Source of the DNA: Streptomyces antarcticus
Lineage (GTDB): Bacteria; Actinomycetota; Actinomycetes; Streptomycetales; Streptomycetaceae
NCBI RefSeq assembly: GCF_026627255.1
Contig: NZ_JAPNLM010000017.1
Location: forward strand, 1-64,000
Length of the DNA: 64,000 nucleotides
Direction: 5' to 3'
The position numbers were made by a program, and so were the translations under genes. Under the pieces are notes generated by a model. It made no database searches and was not told the DNA's origin. It worked only from the letters and a program-made list of their open reading frames with translations. Below, piece after piece: positions 60,700 through 64,000 of this stretch (positions are counted from its first letter, which is position 1; every line of letters begins with the position of its first letter).

Positions 60700-61884
60700 T
60701 TGAGCAGGTTGCGTTGGCTGACCGCCGGGGAGTCGCACGGACCGGCGCTGGTAGCGACGCTGGAGGGCCTTCCCGCCGGCGTCCCCGTCACCACGGAGCT
60801 GGTGGCCGACCACCTGGCCCGGCGCCGGCTCGGCTACGGCCGCGGCGCCCGGATGAAGTTCGAGCAGGACGAGATCACCTTCCTCGGCGGTGTCCGCCAC
60901 GGGCTGTCGCAGGGTTCGCCGATCGCGGTCATGATCGGCAACACCGAGTGGCCCAAGTGGGAGACCGTCATGTCGGCCGACCCGGTCGACCCCGCGCTGC
61001 TCAAGGAGACCGGCCGCAACGCGCCGCTGACCCGCCCCCGCCCCGGTCACGCCGACCTGGCGGGCATGCAGAAGTACGGCTTCTCCGAGGCCCGCCCGAT
61101 CCTGGAGCGCGCCAGCGCCCGTGAGACGGCCGCCCGCGTGGCCCTCGGCGCCGTCGCCCGGTCCTTCATCAAGGAAGTGGCCGGCATCGAGATCGTCTCG
61201 CACGTCGTGGAACTGGCCGCGGCCAAGGCCCCGTACGGCGTCTACCCGACCCCCGCCGACGTCGACAAGCTCGACGCCGACCCGGTGCGCTGCCTCGACG
61301 CCGACGCCGGCAAGGCGATGGTGGCCGAGATCGACCAGGCCCACAAGGACGGCGACACCCTCGGCGGCGTCGTCGAGGTCCTCGCCTACGGGGTCCCCGT
61401 CGGCCTCGGCTCGCACGTGCACTGGGACCGGCGCCTCGACGCCCGCCTCGCCGCCGCCCTGATGGGCATCCAGGCCATCAAGGGCGTCGAGGTCGGCGAC
61501 GGCTTCGACCTGGCCCGCGTGCCCGGCTCGCAGGCCCACGACGAGATCGTCTCCACCGCCGACGGCCTCAAGCGCACCACCGGCCGCTCCGGCGGCACCG
61601 AGGGCGGTCTGACCACGGGCGAACTGCTGCGCGTACGGGCCGCGATGAAGCCCATCGCGACCGTGCCGCGGGCGCTGGCGACCGTGGACGTGGCGACCGG
61701 CGAGGCGACGGTGGCCCACCACCAGCGCTCCGACGTCTGCGCCGTCCCGGCTGCGGGCATCGTCGCCGAGGCCATGGTCGCGCTCGTCCTCGCCGACGCC
61801 GTCGTCGAGAAGTTCGGCGGCGACTCGGTCACCGAGACCCGGCGCAACGTGCGCTCCTACCTCGACAACCTGCAGATCCGGTGA
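60700..61884 (+). CDS. aroC: Chorismate synthase
   Basis: A 394-residue FMN-dependent enzyme making chorismate from EPSP. Signatures: RWLTAGESHGPALVATLEG at the start, RPGHADLAGMQKYGF near 107 and the Arg-rich flavin site KRTTGRSGGTEGGLTTGE near 290. The TTG at 60700 is used because it lies behind ATGAGGAGC and gives the conserved MSRLRWLTAGESHG. A 9-bp stem (60604-60612 with 60635-60643) sits in its leader. It begins a run of four overlapping aro genes. Confidence 0.97.
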   Translation: MSRLRWLTAGESHGPALVATLEGLPAGVPVTTELVADHLARRRLGYGRGARMKFEQDEITFLGGVRHGLSQGSPIAVMIGNTEWPKWETVMSADPVDPALLKETGRNAPLTRPRPGHADLAGMQKYGFSEARPILERASARETAARVALGAVARSFIKEVAGIEIVSHVVELAAAKAPYGVYPTPADVDKLDADPVRCLDADAGKAMVAEIDQAHKDGDTLGGVVEVLAYGVPVGLGSHVHWDRRLDARLAAALMGIQAIKGVEVGDGFDLARVPGSQAHDEIVSTADGLKRTTGRSGGTEGGLTTGELLRVRAAMKPIATVPRALATVDVATGEATVAHHQRSDVCAVPAAGIVAEAMVALVLADAVVEKFGGDSVTETRRNVRSYLDNLQIR

Positions 61885-62399
61885 CCGGCGGACCACTGGT
61901 CGTCCTCGTCGGCCCCATGGGGTCCGGCAAGTCCACGGTGGGCGCGCTGCTCGCCGGCCGGCTCGGCGTCCCCTACCGGGACACCGACGCCGACATCGTC
62001 GCGGCCCAGGGCCGGGAGATCTCCGACCTCTTCGTCGACGAGGGCGAGCCGTACTTCCGCGCCCTGGAGCGGCAGGCCGTCGCGGCCGCCGTCGCCGGGC
62101 ACACCGGGGTCCTCGCCCTCGGCGGCGGCGCCGTCCTCGACGCGGGCACCCGCGAGCTGCTGGCCGGCCTGCCCGTCGCCTACCTGTCGATGGACGTCGA
62201 GGAGGCCGTACGGCGCGTGGGGCTCGGCGCCGCGCGCCCGCTGCTCGCGGTCAACCCGCGCCGCCAGTGGCGCGAGCTGATGGACGCCCGGCGCCCCCTG
62301 TACACCGAAGTCGCGCGCGTCGTGGTGGCCACCGACGACCGCACCCCCGAAGAGGTCGCCCAGGCGGTCCTCGACGCTCTGGAGTTGAAGGACGTATGA
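61881..62399 (+). CDS. aroK: Shikimate kinase
   Basis: A 172-residue P-loop kinase with Walker A GPMGSGKSTVG near 12, the shikimate-binding DTDADIV near 34, GEPYFRALER near 53 and GGGAVLD near 77. It phosphorylates shikimate using ATP. The GTG overlaps the aroC stop by 4 bases. Confidence 0.96.
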   Translation: MTGGPLVVLVGPMGSGKSTVGALLAGRLGVPYRDTDADIVAAQGREISDLFVDEGEPYFRALERQAVAAAVAGHTGVLALGGGAVLDAGTRELLAGLPVAYLSMDVEEAVRRVGLGAARPLLAVNPRRQWRELMDARRPLYTEVARVVVATDDRTPEEVAQAVLDALELKDV

Positions 62400-63487
62400 C
62401 AGACCAGGTGACGCGCATCCAGGTCGGCGCCAGCGCCGGACACGCCGCGTACGACGTGCTCGTCGGGCGGCAGCTGCTCGGCGAGCTGGGCTCCCTGATC
62501 GGTACGAAAGCCCGCCGGGTCGCGGTGATCCACCCCGAGGCGCTGGCCTCGACCGGTGAGGCCCTGCGCGACGACCTGGCCGACCAGGGCTTCGAGGCGG
62601 TCGCCATCCAGGTGCCGAACGCCGAGGAGGCCAAGACCATCGAGGTGGCGGCGTACTGCTGGAAGGCGCTCGGGCAGTCCGGCTTCACCCGCACCGACGT
62701 GATCGTCGGCGTCGGCGGCGGCGCCACCACCGACCTCGCGGGCTTCGTCGCGGCCACCTGGCTGCGCGGGGTGCGCTGGGTCGCCGTGCCGACCACCGTC
62801 CTGGCGATGGTCGACGCGGCCGTCGGCGGCAAGACCGGCATCAACAGCGCCGAGGGCAAGAACCTCGTCGGCGCCTTCCACCCGCCGGCCGGCGTGCTCT
62901 GCGACCTGGCGGCCCTGGACTCGCTGCCGGTCAACGACTACGTCAGCGGCCTCGCCGAGATCATCAAGGCCGGGTTCATCTCCGACCCGGTGATCCTCGA
63001 CCTGATCGAGGGCGACCCGGAGGCGGCCCGTACGCCGGCCGGCCCGCACACGGCCGAGCTGATCGTCCGCTCCATCCAGGTCAAGGCCGACGTGGTCTCC
63101 AGCGACCTCAAGGAGTCCGGACTCCGCGAGATCCTCAACTACGGCCACACCCTCGCGCACGCCATCGAGAAGAACGAGCGCTACAAGTGGCGGCACGGCG
63201 CCGCCGTCTCCGTCGGCATGGTCTTCGCCGCCGAGCTGGGCCGCCTGGCGGGCCGCCTCGACGACGCGACCGCCGACCGGCACAAGTCGGTCCTCGCGGC
63301 CGTGGGGCTGCCGCTGACCTACCGCGGCGACCAGTGGCCCAAGCTGCTGGAGACCATGAAGCTCGACAAGAAGTCCCGCGGCGACCTGTTGCGCTTCATC
63401 GTCCTCGACGGACTGGCCAAGCCGACCGTCCTGGAAGGCCCCGACCCGGCCGTGCTCGTGGCCGCGTACGGCGAGGTCGCCGCGTGA
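62396..63487 (+). CDS. aroB: 3-Dehydroquinate synthase
   Basis: A 363-residue NAD- and metal-dependent enzyme converting DAHP to 3-dehydroquinate. NAD loop VGVGGGATTDLAGFVAATW near 101; PTTVLAMVDAAVGGKTGIN near 127; metal ligands in GLAEIIKAGFI, LNYGHTLAHAIE and RHGAAVSVGM. The ATG at 62396 overlaps the aroK stop (ATGA). Confidence 0.97.
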   Translation: MTDQVTRIQVGASAGHAAYDVLVGRQLLGELGSLIGTKARRVAVIHPEALASTGEALRDDLADQGFEAVAIQVPNAEEAKTIEVAAYCWKALGQSGFTRTDVIVGVGGGATTDLAGFVAATWLRGVRWVAVPTTVLAMVDAAVGGKTGINSAEGKNLVGAFHPPAGVLCDLAALDSLPVNDYVSGLAEIIKAGFISDPVILDLIEGDPEAARTPAGPHTAELIVRSIQVKADVVSSDLKESGLREILNYGHTLAHAIEKNERYKWRHGAAVSVGMVFAAELGRLAGRLDDATADRHKSVLAAVGLPLTYRGDQWPKLLETMKLDKKSRGDLLRFIVLDGLAKPTVLEGPDPAVLVAAYGEVAA

Positions 63488-63924
63488 GCCGCCGCGTCCT
63501 GGTGCTCAACGGCCCGAACCTGGGCCGGCTCGGCTCGCGCGAGCCCGACGTGTACGGTGCCACCTCGTACGCCGGGCTCGTCGAGAGCTGCCGCACGCTG
63601 GGGGAGGAGCTGGGCTTCGACGTCGAGGTCCGCGAGACCAACGACGAGGGGCAGCTCGTGCGCTGGCTGCACGAGGCGGCCGACGGCAAGATCCCCGTCG
63701 TGATCAACCCGGGTGCCTTCACGCACTACTCGTACGCCATGAGGGACGCGGCCGCGCAGCGCACCGCGCCGCTCATCGAGGTGCACATCTCGAACCCGTA
63801 CGCCCGCGAGGAATTCCGGCACACCTCGGTCATCGCCTCGGTGGCGACCGGGACCGTGGCGGGCTTCGGCATCGGGTCCTACCGCCTGGCGCTGCGCGCG
63901 CTGGCGGACGAGATCGCGGCCTGA
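63484..63924 (+). CDS. aroQ: Type II 3-dehydroquinate dehydratase
   Basis: A 146-residue type II enzyme, usually dodecameric, with LVLNGPNLGRLGSREPDVYG (catalytic Arg and Tyr), INPGAFTHYSYAMRDA near 76, and ISNPYAREEFRHTSV with the catalytic His near 104. It dehydrates 3-dehydroquinate. The GTG overlaps the aroB stop, and a strong terminator follows. Confidence 0.97.
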   Translation: MSRRVLVLNGPNLGRLGSREPDVYGATSYAGLVESCRTLGEELGFDVEVRETNDEGQLVRWLHEAADGKIPVVINPGAFTHYSYAMRDAAAQRTAPLIEVHISNPYAREEFRHTSVIASVATGTVAGFGIGSYRLALRALADEIAA

Positions 63925-63941
63925 CACCGCCGCTGCGGCCC

Positions 63942-63971
63942 GGCCCGGCGGTCCTGGTGGACCGCCGGGCC
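63942..63971 (+). terminator. Terminator of the aroC-aroK-aroB-aroQ operon
   Basis: A perfect 13-bp stem (63942-63954 with 63959-63971) with a 4-base loop, just after aroQ. An AT-rich TATAAC follows at about 63983, probably the promoter of the next gene beyond the window. Confidence 0.88.
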
Positions 63972-64000
63972 CCCGGGGTCATATAACGTTCTCGCATCAG

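Overview
This window is a very high-GC chromosomal segment from a streptomycete. Codon use, the many GTG and TTG starts, a typical SsgB, TIGR02611 and DUF6167 proteins, and the gene order thrS - pgsA/patA/pimA-like - pdxST - yebC - ruvCAB - yajC/secDF - apt - relA - hisS - rpsD - alaS - ruvX - mltG - aro all fit a Streptomyces core region. From memory it runs antiparallel to roughly SCO1553-SCO1493 of S. coelicolor; I could not check this. I saw no insertion sequence, prophage, CRISPR array or biosynthetic cluster.

Layout. 0.1-6 kb: cobA/cysG-type siroheme synthase, a TrmH methyltransferase, a membrane Ser/Thr kinase, a 61-residue membrane protein with its own terminator, an aminoglycoside-phosphotransferase-fold protein and a zinc-ribbon protein. 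6.0-6.5 kb: minus-strand tRNA cluster Gly(GCC)-Cys(GCA)-Val(GAC)x3. 6.7-12.8 kb: a PabB/PabC-like pair, a double GNAT, a DsbA-like thiol protein, small membrane proteins, a CGNR regulator, the sporulation gene ssgB and a TIGR02611 membrane protein. 12.8-16.2 kb: two near-identical tRNA-Val(CAC) genes flank an 800-residue membrane protein and an SRPBCC protein, which diverge from a perfect 22-bp palindrome. 16.2-19.6 kb: a DEDDh exonuclease, a DUF4365 putative nuclease coupled to an unknown protein, and a GNAT. 19.8-27 kb: thrS, HIT, DUF1992, an unknown membrane protein and EF-G2. 27-32 kb: PI/PIM lipid genes and pdxST. 32-43 kb: yebC, ruvCAB, yajC-secD-secF, apt, relA. 43-50 kb: DUF349, a secreted cyclophilin, a metallo-hydrolase, hisS, VKOR, rarA and two gene remnants. 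50-54 kb: an iron-box-controlled DUF2470 gene facing rpsD, and an AfsR-like ATPase without an HTH. 53.7-64 kb: DUF948-DUF6167-alaS-ruvX-mltG-aroE, then aroC-aroK-aroB-aroQ in which every junction overlaps.

How the parts work together. Many neighbours overlap at stop/start codons (pgsA/patA/pimA; ruvC/ruvA; secF/apt; alaS/ruvX; aroC/K/B/Q), so translational coupling is common. Several functional groups recur: translation (seven tRNAs, thrS, hisS, alaS, rpsD, EF-G2, relA), Holliday-junction repair (ruvCAB, ruvX, rarA), secretion and envelope (yajC-secDF, cyclophilin, VKOR, mltG, PIM lipids) and chorismate metabolism (aroE-C-K-B-Q plus the PabB/PabC-like pair).

Most notable signals: a DmdR/IdeR-type iron box over a DUF2470 promoter whose -35 lies on the rpsD start codon; RecA-independent DNA-damage promoter motifs upstream of both ruvC and rarA; the perfect palindrome between the membrane and SRPBCC genes; the coupled DUF4365/unknown pair beside an exonuclease; a frameshifted HNH-nuclease remnant; and long disordered insertions in MltG and SecD. 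All functional calls are by reading; no database search was run.
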